This document shows, one piece after another, positions 30,517-38,227 of a DNA stretch of 64,000 nt. Each line of letters starts with the position of its first letter. The stretch's first letter is position 1. The notes under the pieces were generated by a model that saw only the letters and a program-made list of their open reading frames with translations, was not told where the DNA came from and did not search any database. Position numbers and translations under genes: made by a program. Source of the stretch: Dokdonella sp. (lineage in GTDB: Bacteria; Pseudomonadota; Gammaproteobacteria; Xanthomonadales; Rhodanobacteraceae); NCBI RefSeq assembly GCF_017744955.1, contig NZ_JAGIAG010000006.1, positions 62,001-126,000 on the forward strand. Reading direction: 5' to 3'.

Positions 30517-30689
30517 GGTTCTCGATCCTCTTGCGGCGGGCGCGGCCCGCCATCCCCGTACGAACGTCCGGCGGCGCGGTCGAGTGTCGACGCGGCGCGT
30601 GACGGACCGGCGGCACGCTAGGCCATCGGTCGCGAAACGGGATCAGGGAATCGTCTCCAAACGATCTCCGATGCTTCAAAACGTGGAGC

Positions 30690-30703
30690 GGAGATCGATC
30701 TCC
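30690..30703. promoter_or_regulatory. 14-bp palindrome upstream of tagged secreted genes (possible operator)
   Basis: GGAGATCGATCTCC is a perfect palindrome in the 205-base gap between the CadC-like regulator and the gene it precedes. A partly overlapping inverted repeat pairs CGATCTCCG near 30662-30670 with CGGAGATCG at 30689-30697. Either could be a binding site for the neighbouring regulator or a terminator for it; nothing here decides. Confidence 0.4.
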
Positions 30704-30721
30704 CCGCAGGCAAACAAGGCG

Positions 30722-33112
30722 TTACAGCGGCCCCTGCGGATCGCGCTCGCCGGCGAGCCTGGCGGCGCTGACGGCCGCGGCGGCGGCGAGTTCGTGTTCG
30801 CCGAGCTGCCGGTAGAGCTTGGACGCGGCGCGCGCGGCGCGGAAATCCCGTTCGACGAACGGCGCCAGGCGACCGGCCAGCATCGTCGCCGCTTCGCGGT
30901 CGCCGGCGTCGTCCAGATGACGCGCCCAGGCGACGCAGACGGAGACCAGCGCATCCGGATAGGCGCCGCGATCGACCGCGGCCAGCGCCACCGCGAAGTG
31001 CGCCGCGGCACCCGGGTCCCGCTTCAACGCCAGCGTCTCGGCCTCGACTACCTGCAACGCCAACGGACGCAGCTCGTCGCCGGCCGCGTCGCCGCTGCGC
31101 AGGTGCTCGAGCAGGCGTTCGGCCAGCGCTGCGTCGTTCGAGCGCGTCGCGATCCCGATCAGCGTCAGCATCGCGCCGCCCAGGCTGGTGCGATAGGTCG
31201 ACTCGGCCGGACGCTCGATGCGATCGAGCCATGGCGCGAGCTGGTCGGACGCGAACGCCGGCCTGCCCTGTGCCGTCGACAGATCGATGCGCAGCAGCAG
31301 CAGGTCCGGCACCGCCCCGGCGTTGTCGACCTCGGCGGCGCCGCCGAGCTGTTGCAGCAAGGCGTCGAGCGCGCTCAGGCGGCCATTGGCGAGCAAGGCG
31401 TTGCCGTAGACCACGGCGAGGTAGTTGGCCAGGATCGGATTGTCGAGTCCGGCGGCCAGCTTCCAGCCGCGCTCGCCGAGCGCCAGCGCCTGCGGCAGAT
31501 CGAGCAGGGCCAGCCGCGACCCGGCGGCGCCGATCAGTGCGCTGGCGAGACGATCGCGCATACCGAAACGTTCGAGCACGTCGATCGAACGCTCGAACGC
31601 CGCGGCGGCTTCGCCGTAGCGGCCGCGCGCGCGTTCGGCCAGGCCGACGACGGTGTCCAGGTTCGCCAGCATCGCCGGATCGCCGGCGCGCGTCATCGCC
31701 ACGCGCGCGCGGCCGAAGTCGGCCAGCGAGGCGTCGATCTGACCGAGATAGCCTTCGGCCAGACCGCGCATCATGTGCGCCTGGCCGATCAGGGCTGGAT
31801 CGCCCTTCGTTCCGAGCAGGGCCAGCGCCTCGCCGTATCCGGCGATCGCTTGCGGGTAGCGCTGGCGGCGTTCGTCGATCGACGCCAGCCCCATCCGCGC
31901 GGCGGTGCGCGTGGCGCCGGACAGCGGCTCCGCCGAATCGATCAGCCGCTGGAAACCCGTGGCCGCTTCGTCGAGCCGGCCGCGACGGAATTCGGCCTGC
32001 GCGATCTTCACGCGCAGACGCTCGTCCTGCTGCACCGACGAGGGCGCCGAACGCGCCAGTTCGAGCGCGCGCGCGTAGTCGCCGGCGAGGCTCGCCGCAT
32101 CGACGCGCTGCAGCAGTTCGTCGAGCGGATCGGACGGCAGGTCCAGCGGTTTGGCCGAGAGGCCGGCGCTGCGCAGCACGCGACCGACCGCATCGTTGGC
32201 CGCTTGCAAGGGATTGGGCGCACGCGTCTCGATCGCCTCGACCGCATCGCCGGCGTATACGGCGACGCTGAGCTTCCACGTGCCGTCGACGCGCTCGGCG
32301 CGCGGCGCGACCACGTAGGAGACTCCGGCGACCAGCTTGAGCTGCATCAATTGGGCCGGATCGGCGGCGTCGAACTGCGGATGCTGGCCGAGCAGGGCCA
32401 GCACGCGATCGCTCGGCATCACCGCGACCTCGCCGCTCTCGCGCAGCCGCGCGGCGAGGTAGTCCATCACGCCGAGGCGCATCCAGGCGCTGTCGCTGCC
32501 GTCCGCACTCAACGCGACCGGCAGCACCAGGAATCGCGCGCCGCTCGCGGCCGGCACACTCGCCGTGGACGCCGCAGGCGGAGAGGCCGCGCGCCGCATC
32601 TGCCACAACGCCGCGCCGGCGAGAAGAACGCCGAGGCCGATAGCCAGCGCGACAGCGAGAAGGCGCCGCCGCCTCGCACGGCTGTGCGGCGATGAAGCGG
32701 CGTCCGTCGACTTCGCCTCCGCCGCAGCCGGCGCTCCGATCGTCTCATCCGCCGCGCCCGGCACGGGCGCGGCGTCGACCCGTTCCACCGGCGCCACCCA
32801 CTGGTAGCCGTAGCGTGACACCGTGCGCACGATCGACGACTCGCCGCCGCCTTCGCCGAGCGCGCGCCGTGCCTTCCACAAGGTCTGCGCCAGCACCGGA
32901 TAGCCGACGTCGGCGCGGCCCCACACGGCGGCGATCAATTCGTCGCGGCCGACCGCGCGGTCGCGGTGTTCGAGCAGGTAGGCCAGGCACTCCAGCGATT
33001 TCGGCGGCAACGCGATGCGCTCGTCGCCGCGCGTGATCGCGCGGGCGCGCGGATCGAAGCGGAAGCCGGCGAAGGCGTAGCTCGACGAGAGGGGCGAGGT
33101 GGGGTCCGCCAT
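30722..33112 (-). CDS. CadC-like membrane transcription regulator with TPR ectodomain
   Basis: 796 aa. The winged helix at about 12-108 (FDPRARAITRGDERIALPPK, AVGRDELIAAVWGRADVGYP, VRTVSRYGYQW) closely matches the regulator at 18013-20361. A basic stop-transfer patch (HSRARRRRLL) leads to a membrane helix at about 151-170. The ectodomain starts with LPVALSADGSDSAWMRLGVM, equivalent to its paralog, and continues with TPR-like helices such as LAGDYARALELARSAPSSVQ and AQAEFRRGRLDEAATGFQRL. It should sense something in the periplasm and bind DNA from the membrane. Both paralogs lie directly upstream of two DGF-tailed secreted genes on the same strand. Confidence 0.9.
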   Translation of the reverse strand: MADPTSPLSSSYAFAGFRFDPRARAITRGDERIALPPKSLECLAYLLEHRDRAVGRDELIAAVWGRADVGYPVLAQTLWKARRALGEGGGESSIVRTVSRYGYQWVAPVERVDAAPVPGAADETIGAPAAAEAKSTDAASSPHSRARRRRLLAVALAIGLGVLLAGAALWQMRRAASPPAASTASVPAASGARFLVLPVALSADGSDSAWMRLGVMDYLAARLRESGEVAVMPSDRVLALLGQHPQFDAADPAQLMQLKLVAGVSYVVAPRAERVDGTWKLSVAVYAGDAVEAIETRAPNPLQAANDAVGRVLRSAGLSAKPLDLPSDPLDELLQRVDAASLAGDYARALELARSAPSSVQQDERLRVKIAQAEFRRGRLDEAATGFQRLIDSAEPLSGATRTAARMGLASIDERRQRYPQAIAGYGEALALLGTKGDPALIGQAHMMRGLAEGYLGQIDASLADFGRARVAMTRAGDPAMLANLDTVVGLAERARGRYGEAAAAFERSIDVLERFGMRDRLASALIGAAGSRLALLDLPQALALGERGWKLAAGLDNPILANYLAVVYGNALLANGRLSALDALLQQLGGAAEVDNAGAVPDLLLLRIDLSTAQGRPAFASDQLAPWLDRIERPAESTYRTSLGGAMLTLIGIATRSNDAALAERLLEHLRSGDAAGDELRPLALQVVEAETLALKRDPGAAAHFAVALAAVDRGAYPDALVSVCVAWARHLDDAGDREAATMLAGRLAPFVERDFRAARAASKLYRQLGEHELAAAAAVSAARLAGERDPQGPL

Positions 33113-33206
33113 TGTTGCTCGTTCGGGGGCGTCGCTTGGAGTGAGGTGCGACGGGTGCGGGCGGATTTGGGGTGGAGTTCGAGGGGGTTCTTCGACTTCG
33201 ATGCAA

Positions 33207-33459
33207 GGCGCGTTACAAGCCGTCCCTGGCGCTCTCCCGCTCGGCTTCCTGCCTCGCCCTCAGCCGCCAGAGGGCGCCTTCGACCGCTCGGCTTCCTGCC
33301 TCGCCCTCAGCCGCCGGAGGGCGGCTTCGACCGCTCGCCATCCATGGCTCGCCAGAAAAAGCGCATGCGATGTTGACTTCGTTCGAGGGCGCGTTACAAG
33401 CCATCCATGGCGCTCTCCCGCTCGCCATCCATGGCTCGCCAGAAAAAGCGCATGCGATG
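33207..33459. repeat. Mosaic of short direct repeats in a gene-free region
   Basis: The 376 bases between the regulator and the fatty acyl-CoA reductase gene (33113-33488) contain three repeat types in order C-A-A-B-C-B. A is 47 bp in perfect tandem register (33239-33285 and 33286-33332, two mismatches). B is 40 bp, identical at 33333-33372 and 33420-33459. C is 37 bp at 33207-33243 and 33388-33424 (two mismatches). B contains half of the terminator stem that follows. This looks like slippage or recombination duplicating the downstream end of the reductase gene, not a gene or CRISPR. Confidence 0.8.
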
Positions 33460-33490
33460 CCTGAGGGCATCGCATGAGCGCGCTTTTTCT
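33441..33490 (-). terminator. Strong bidirectional-looking terminator after fatty acyl-CoA reductase
   Basis: CATGCGATGCC (33451-33461) and GGCATCGCATG (33466-33476) form a perfect 11-bp stem with a 4-base loop. An A-run (AGAAAAAGCG) lies on the left and a T-run (CGCTTTTTCT) on the right, so either strand ends with a U-tract. On the reverse strand it directly follows the reductase gene. Confidence 0.85.
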
Positions 33491-35477
33491 ACCAATGCAC
33501 TCCCCGCATCAATGCGGCGAAGGCGACCTGTTCGCTGGTCGGCTCCTCCAACTCCGCCCTACCCTTCATGCCCTTCGACGCGGCCGAGTCGGGGAACAGG
33601 CGGAACGCCGTGTTCATGACGATCTCGTACACGCGCGGCGCCAGCGCGTAGAACACTTGGGCGAAGATGCCCAGGCGCGTGGCGATGCGTACCGGACGCT
33701 CGACGATCGCCTCGACGATGATGTCGGCGGCCTCGTCCGGCGACAGCGTCGGCACCGATTCGTACATCTTGGTCGGCGCGATCATCGGCGTCTTCACCAG
33801 CGGCATGTTGATCGTGGTGAAGCTGACGCCGTTGTCGGAGAACTCCGCCTGCGCGCAGCGCGAGAACGCGTCGAGCGCGGCCTTCGAGGCGACGTAGGCG
33901 GAGAAGCGCGGCGAGTTGGTCAAGACGCCGATCGAGGAGATGTTGATGATGTGGCCGCGATGGCGCTCGGTCATCTTCGGCAGGAAGCCCATGATCAGCC
34001 GCAGCGCGCCGAAGTAGTTCAGCTGCATCGTGCGTTCGAAGTCGTGGAAGCGGTCATAGCTGGCGCCGATCGCGCGGCGGATCGAGCGGCCGGCGTTGTT
34101 GACCAGCACGTCGACGTGGCCGTGATCGGCGAGCACGTCGACGACGAACTGGTCGCACGAGGCGAGGTCGGCCAGGTCCACCTGGTAGGTGTGGCAGATG
34201 CCGCCGGCGGCTTCGACTTCCTTCTTCGTCTCGGCCAACTCCTCGGCGCCGCGCGCGCAGATCACCAGCTTGGCGCCGGCCGCGGCGATCTTCATCGCGG
34301 CGGCCTTGCCGATGCCGGACGAGCCGCCGGTGACGACCACGACCTTGTTCTTCACCTTGCCGCCGAGCGAATGGTCGACGAACAGGTCCGGATCGAGGTG
34401 GCGCTCCCAGTAGTCCCACAAGCGCCAGGCGTAGGTTTCGAGCTTGGGCAGCTTGATCTTGGAGCCCTTCAGCGCGCGCTCGGTCTCGCGGCTGTCGAAG
34501 CGCGTCGGGTAGTTGATGAACTTCATCACCGACGACGGAATGCCGAGATCGCGCAGCAGCACGCCGACCACGCGCTTGACCGGCGGCAGGCTGCCGAGCG
34601 CCGCGCGCACGCTGGCCGGGATGAAGCCGAACATGCGCGCGTCGAGGCGCATCGTCATCTGCGGCGCGTGGCCGGCGCGCGCGAACAGGTTCAGCACCTC
34701 GCCGATGCGGCGCGGCGCCGGGTCGGTCAGGTGGAAGGTGTGGCCGTCCAGCGACGGCTTGTGCGCGATGTGGTCGAGCGCGGCGGCGACCCAGTCCACC
34801 GGCACCAGGTTGATGCGTCCGCCCTCGAGACCGATCGTCGGCATCCACGGCGGCAGCGCCTGGCGCATTTTCTTGATCAGGCGAAAGAAGTAGTACGGCC
34901 CGTCGATCTTGTCGATCACGCCGCTGCGCGAATCGCCGATCACGATGCCGGGGCGGTAGATACGGTACGGCCGCGCGTACTGCTTGCGCACCAGCCCTTC
35001 GGAATCGTGCTTGGTGCGGAAATACGGATGGTCCAGCTCCTCCGCCTCGTCGAACATGTCTTCGCGAAACACGCCCGGATAGAGTCCGGCCGCGGCGATC
35101 GAACTGACGTGGTGGAAGCAGCCGGCCTTGATCGCGTCGGCGAATTCGAGCGCGTGGCGCGTGCCTTCGACGTTGGCGACGACCTGGCTCTCCTCGCTCG
35201 CGGCGAGGTCGTACAGCGCGGCGAGATGGAAGAAATGCTTGACCTTGCCGGCCAGTGCGCGCTGCGTCGCCGGCGCGACACCGAGCTTAGGCTTGGACAG
35301 GTCGCCGAGCACGGCGATCAGACGCTTGTCGTCGACACCGAGCTGTTCGCGCAATTCTTCGAACTTCGCCAGCGACTCCTTGCGCACCAGGCAATGGATC
35401 GTGCCCATGCGCTCGATCAGCCGCTCGAGCAGATGCCGCCCGATGAAACCGGTCGCCCCGGTGACGAAGTAAGTCAT
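33489..35477 (-). CDS. Bifunctional fatty acyl-CoA reductase (alcohol-forming, two-domain)
   Basis: 662 aa from ATG 35477, with GGGAGG six bases upstream; an in-frame ATG at 35483 touches the ribosome site and is less likely. Residues 1-370 form an extended-SDR reductase domain (TGATGFIGRHLLERLI; YFRTKHDSEG active-site region). Residues 375-662 form a second SDR domain with TGGSSGIG at about 380 and catalytic YVASK at about 528-532. Length and order match the Marinobacter-type fatty acyl-CoA reductase (about 660 aa) that converts acyl-CoA through aldehyde to fatty alcohol. An acyl-CoA-binding protein and a TetR regulator are divergent neighbours. The alcohol could feed wax esters; no wax synthase is in the window. 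Confidence 0.88.
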   Translation of the reverse strand: MTYFVTGATGFIGRHLLERLIERMGTIHCLVRKESLAKFEELREQLGVDDKRLIAVLGDLSKPKLGVAPATQRALAGKVKHFFHLAALYDLAASEESQVVANVEGTRHALEFADAIKAGCFHHVSSIAAAGLYPGVFREDMFDEAEELDHPYFRTKHDSEGLVRKQYARPYRIYRPGIVIGDSRSGVIDKIDGPYYFFRLIKKMRQALPPWMPTIGLEGGRINLVPVDWVAAALDHIAHKPSLDGHTFHLTDPAPRRIGEVLNLFARAGHAPQMTMRLDARMFGFIPASVRAALGSLPPVKRVVGVLLRDLGIPSSVMKFINYPTRFDSRETERALKGSKIKLPKLETYAWRLWDYWERHLDPDLFVDHSLGGKVKNKVVVVTGGSSGIGKAAAMKIAAAGAKLVICARGAEELAETKKEVEAAGGICHTYQVDLADLASCDQFVVDVLADHGHVDVLVNNAGRSIRRAIGASYDRFHDFERTMQLNYFGALRLIMGFLPKMTERHRGHIINISSIGVLTNSPRFSAYVASKAALDAFSRCAQAEFSDNGVSFTTINMPLVKTPMIAPTKMYESVPTLSPDEAADIIVEAIVERPVRIATRLGIFAQVFYALAPRVYEIVMNTAFRLFPDSAASKGMKGRAELEEPTSEQVAFAALMRGVHW

Positions 35478-35606
35478 GCGCATCCTCCCTTCTCGTTGTG
35501 CGGCCAAGCATAGACCCGGACAGCCGAAGCTGGCTACGCCGAGCACGTCGCCGCCGCGTGTTGTAAGCTCGGCTTCCGCAACGCGCGCAGCGCTTGGTGA
35601 GTATCC

Positions 35607-35864
35607 ATGTCCGATCTCAAAGCCCGATTCGAAAAAGCCGCGGAAGACGTCAAGCAACTCTCCGAACGCCCCGACAACGACACGCTGCTCAAGCTCTACG
35701 CGCTGTACAAGCAGGGATCGGATGGCGACGTCTCCGGACCCAAGCCCGGCTTCTTCGATTTCGTCGGCACCGCCAAGTACGAGGCCTGGGCCAAGCTGAA
35801 GGGCACCAAGGCCGAGGACGCGCAGCAGAAGTATGTGGACCTGGTGAACAAGCTCGGCGGCTGA
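35607..35864 (+). CDS. Acyl-CoA-binding protein (ACBP)
   Basis: 85 aa, the usual ACBP size. MSDLKARFEKAAEDVKQLSE, then LLKLYALYKQGSDGDVSGPK and KYEAWAKLKGTKAEDAQQKY, match the four-helix family, including the Tyr, Lys and Trp residues that hold the CoA head group. It binds long-chain acyl-CoA in the cytoplasm, buffering and delivering it. Divergent from the fatty acyl-CoA reductase with a 129-base spacer and followed 38 bases later by a TetR regulator, it very likely serves the same lipid pathway. Confidence 0.94.
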   Translation: MSDLKARFEKAAEDVKQLSERPDNDTLLKLYALYKQGSDGDVSGPKPGFFDFVGTAKYEAWAKLKGTKAEDAQQKYVDLVNKLGG

Positions 35865-35902
35865 CTCCGCCCACGCACGTTCCCGTCGCAGCGCCGCCGC
35901 GC

Positions 35903-36535
35903 ATGGCCCGGCACACCCGCGAGCGCATCCTCGACACCAGCCTGGCGATGTTCAACGCGCAAGGCGAGCCGAACGTCAGCACCAATCACATCGCCGACGA
36001 GCTCGGCATCAGTCCGGGCAACCTCTACTACCACTTCCGCAACAAGGACGACATCGTCGAGCACTTGTTCGCGCGCTACGAAGTGCGCCTCGACGAAGCC
36101 CTGCTGCTGCCCGAGGGCCGCGCGCCGGATCTCGAGGACATCTGGCTGCAATTGCATCTGGTGTTCGAGTCGCTGCGCCAGTACCGCTTCGTCTATCGCG
36201 ACCTGGTCGACATCCTCGCGCGCAACCGCAAGCTGAAGCTGCGCTTCGCGCGCATCATGGCGCGCGCCGAGGCGAGCACCGCCACGCTGTTGCGCGGTCT
36301 CGTCGACGCCGGCGCGATGAGCGCCAGCGGCGCCGAGATACAGGCATTGGCCGAGAACGTGCTGCTGGTGGCGACGTTCTGGATGAGCTTCGCCGCGGTG
36401 CGCGGCGGCAAGACCGAGGCCGGCGAAGCCGACCTCAATCGCGGCATCTATCAGGTGATGATGCTGCTCGCGCCGTTCCTGCGCGCGGCCGAGCGTGCGC
36501 ATCTGAACTCGCTCGCGCGAGCCTACGCGCACTGA
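35903..36535 (+). CDS. TetR/AcrR family transcription regulator
   Basis: 210 aa from ATG 35903. The N-terminal helix-turn-helix is typical: ERILDTSLAMFNAQGEPNVS and HIADELGISPGNLYYHFRNK. The rest is the all-helical ligand domain. FabR/PsrA-type members of the family sense fatty acids or acyl-CoA. Position after ACBP and divergent from the acyl-CoA reductase makes an acyl-CoA-responsive repressor of this locus a reasonable guess; no operator was identified. Confidence 0.92.
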   Translation: MARHTRERILDTSLAMFNAQGEPNVSTNHIADELGISPGNLYYHFRNKDDIVEHLFARYEVRLDEALLLPEGRAPDLEDIWLQLHLVFESLRQYRFVYRDLVDILARNRKLKLRFARIMARAEASTATLLRGLVDAGAMSASGAEIQALAENVLLVATFWMSFAAVRGGKTEAGEADLNRGIYQVMMLLAPFLRAAERAHLNSLARAYAH

Positions 36536-36553
36536 GGCTGCGGCGCCGCAGCC
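36536..36553. terminator. 18-bp palindrome right after the TetR stop codon
   Basis: GGCTGCGGCGCCGCAGCC is a perfect palindrome starting at the base after the TetR stop and facing the converging FG-GAP gene. As RNA it makes a 7-bp GC stem with a 4-base loop. No T-run follows. Confidence 0.45.
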
Positions 36554-36572
36554 CCCGGCGCGACGCCTTCCG

Positions 36573-38036
36573 CTATCGGGCGCACGCTCCGCTTTCGCCG
36601 TCCTCGAATCCGCTGCAGAAGATGCCGTCGTCCGAGCCGGTCGCGTAGACGTACACCGCGCCCTGGAACGGGTTGTCGCCGATCGCCGCGCCGATCGAAC
36701 CGACCAGGGCGACACCTTCGTCGAGCGCGCCCGACCAGCCGTAGAACGACGTCGCCGCACCGTCGCCGGCGACGAGCTTCGTCCCCGCGCTCCAGGCGCC
36801 GCCGCTGCGCGCATGGACGTAGGCGGCGCCCTGCGCGCTGTTCTCGCCGACCGCCGCGAACGGCGCGCCGATCAGCACGGTGTCGCCGCGCAAGGCGATC
36901 GAATAACCGAAGTTGTCGCTGGCCGCACCGTCCGCCGCGACGAGCTTGCCGCTGCGGACCCAGTTGCCACCCGCACCGTCGAACACGTAGGCGGCGCCCT
37001 GCCCTTCGTTGCCGTCGATCGTCGCGCCGATCGCGCTGATCACGGCGGTGCCGCCGGACAATCCGATCGCCGTGCCGAAGCGGTCGCTGGCGGCGCCGTC
37101 GTCGGCGACGAGTTTCTGCGCTTCGCTCCAGGTGTTTCCGGATCGGGTGAGCACGTAGACCGCGCCCTGGTCCGTGTTCTCGCCGATCGTGGCGGACAGA
37201 GCGCCGATCAGCGCCGTCGAGCCCTCGAAGGCCAGCGCCACGCCGTAGAGATCGTCCGGGGCGGCGTCGCCAGCGAGCAGCTTCTGCGTCTGCGTCCAGC
37301 CGCTGCCGGAGGATTGGAACACGTAGGCGGCGCCCTGGCGGTCGTTCACGAACGGCGCGCCGATGATCGCGGTGTCGCCTTCGACTTTGAGCGCGTAACC
37401 GAAATCGTCCGACTCCATGCCGTCGTCGGCGACCAACTTCTGCGCCTCGCTCCAGCTGCCGCCGGACCGGTCGAACACGTACGCCGCGCCCTGGTCCACG
37501 TTGCCGCCGATCGTCGCGCGGATCGCGCCGACCAGCATCGTCGTCCCGTCCACCGAGACCGAGGCGCCGAAATTCTCGCCGCCGACGCCGTCGCTGGCGA
37601 CGAGCTTCTGCACCTGGGTCCAGAGGCCGTCGACCTTGGCGTACACGTAGACCGCCCCCTGGCGCGCATGGCCTTCCACGCTCGCGAACGGTGCGCCGAC
37701 GTAGACGGCGTCGCCGGCGACCGTGATGGTCCAGCCGAACTGCTCCATCATCGTGCCGTCGTCGGCGACGACCTTCTGCCGTTCCAGCCACGACGGCGCA
37801 CCGAAAACCCGGGTGCCGTTCGTGGCGGCCGACAAGACGTCGTCGATGCCGCGAAACGACGGCTCGAACGTTCGTGCAGCCGAGTGCGCCGGCCGCGTGG
37901 TGACGGAATGCAGCAGCGGCGCGCCGCCGCCGTCGAAGGCGAACGCCGGCGACGCCAGCACGGCCGCGCCGATACTTAAGGAAAGTCGCCGCGCGCGGAT
38001 CCGGTCCGCTTCGAGCCGGTTGACGAGTCTTGCCAT
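36573..38036 (-). CDS. Secreted FG-GAP-like repeat protein with DGF tail (Cys subtype)
   Basis: 487 aa from ATG 38036; AAGGGGA precedes it. Signal peptide to about residue 33 (RRLSLSIGAAVLASPAFA). The body has about seven repeats of 50 residues, each with a pattern like QKLVADDGAASDRFGTAIGL, GGTAVISAIGATI and QGAAYVFDGAGGNW, the FG-GAP/integrin-propeller type, forming one seven-blade propeller. It ends DDGIFCSGFEDGESGACAR, the tail motif with an added Cys before SGF and a second Cys near the end. The next gene has an almost identical tail. Likely a surface or extracellular binding protein; ligand unknown. Confidence 0.88.
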   Translation of the reverse strand: MARLVNRLEADRIRARRLSLSIGAAVLASPAFAFDGGGAPLLHSVTTRPAHSAARTFEPSFRGIDDVLSAATNGTRVFGAPSWLERQKVVADDGTMMEQFGWTITVAGDAVYVGAPFASVEGHARQGAVYVYAKVDGLWTQVQKLVASDGVGGENFGASVSVDGTTMLVGAIRATIGGNVDQGAAYVFDRSGGSWSEAQKLVADDGMESDDFGYALKVEGDTAIIGAPFVNDRQGAAYVFQSSGSGWTQTQKLLAGDAAPDDLYGVALAFEGSTALIGALSATIGENTDQGAVYVLTRSGNTWSEAQKLVADDGAASDRFGTAIGLSGGTAVISAIGATIDGNEGQGAAYVFDGAGGNWVRSGKLVAADGAASDNFGYSIALRGDTVLIGAPFAAVGENSAQGAAYVHARSGGAWSAGTKLVAGDGAATSFYGWSGALDEGVALVGSIGAAIGDNPFQGAVYVYATGSDDGIFCSGFEDGESGACAR

Positions 38037-38227
38037 GAGCCGATCCCCTTGGTGGGTACGAAATGGTGTATGCGCCGCGGTGTGGCGCTCCGCTCCGGTT
38101 TCTCGCCGCGTCATCGCGGGCGGAGCCGGTCGCGATGGAGCCTGCGCCGCGACACGCAGGCCCGCATTCGCTTCGCGTTCACGACGCGTTTCCATCGCGT
38201 TGCAGACAGCGCGGCGTAGCGAGCGCG

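Noticed and set aside
33207..33459. CRISPR array or mobile element ends
   Set aside because: Three different interleaved repeats, no transposase, no regular spacing.
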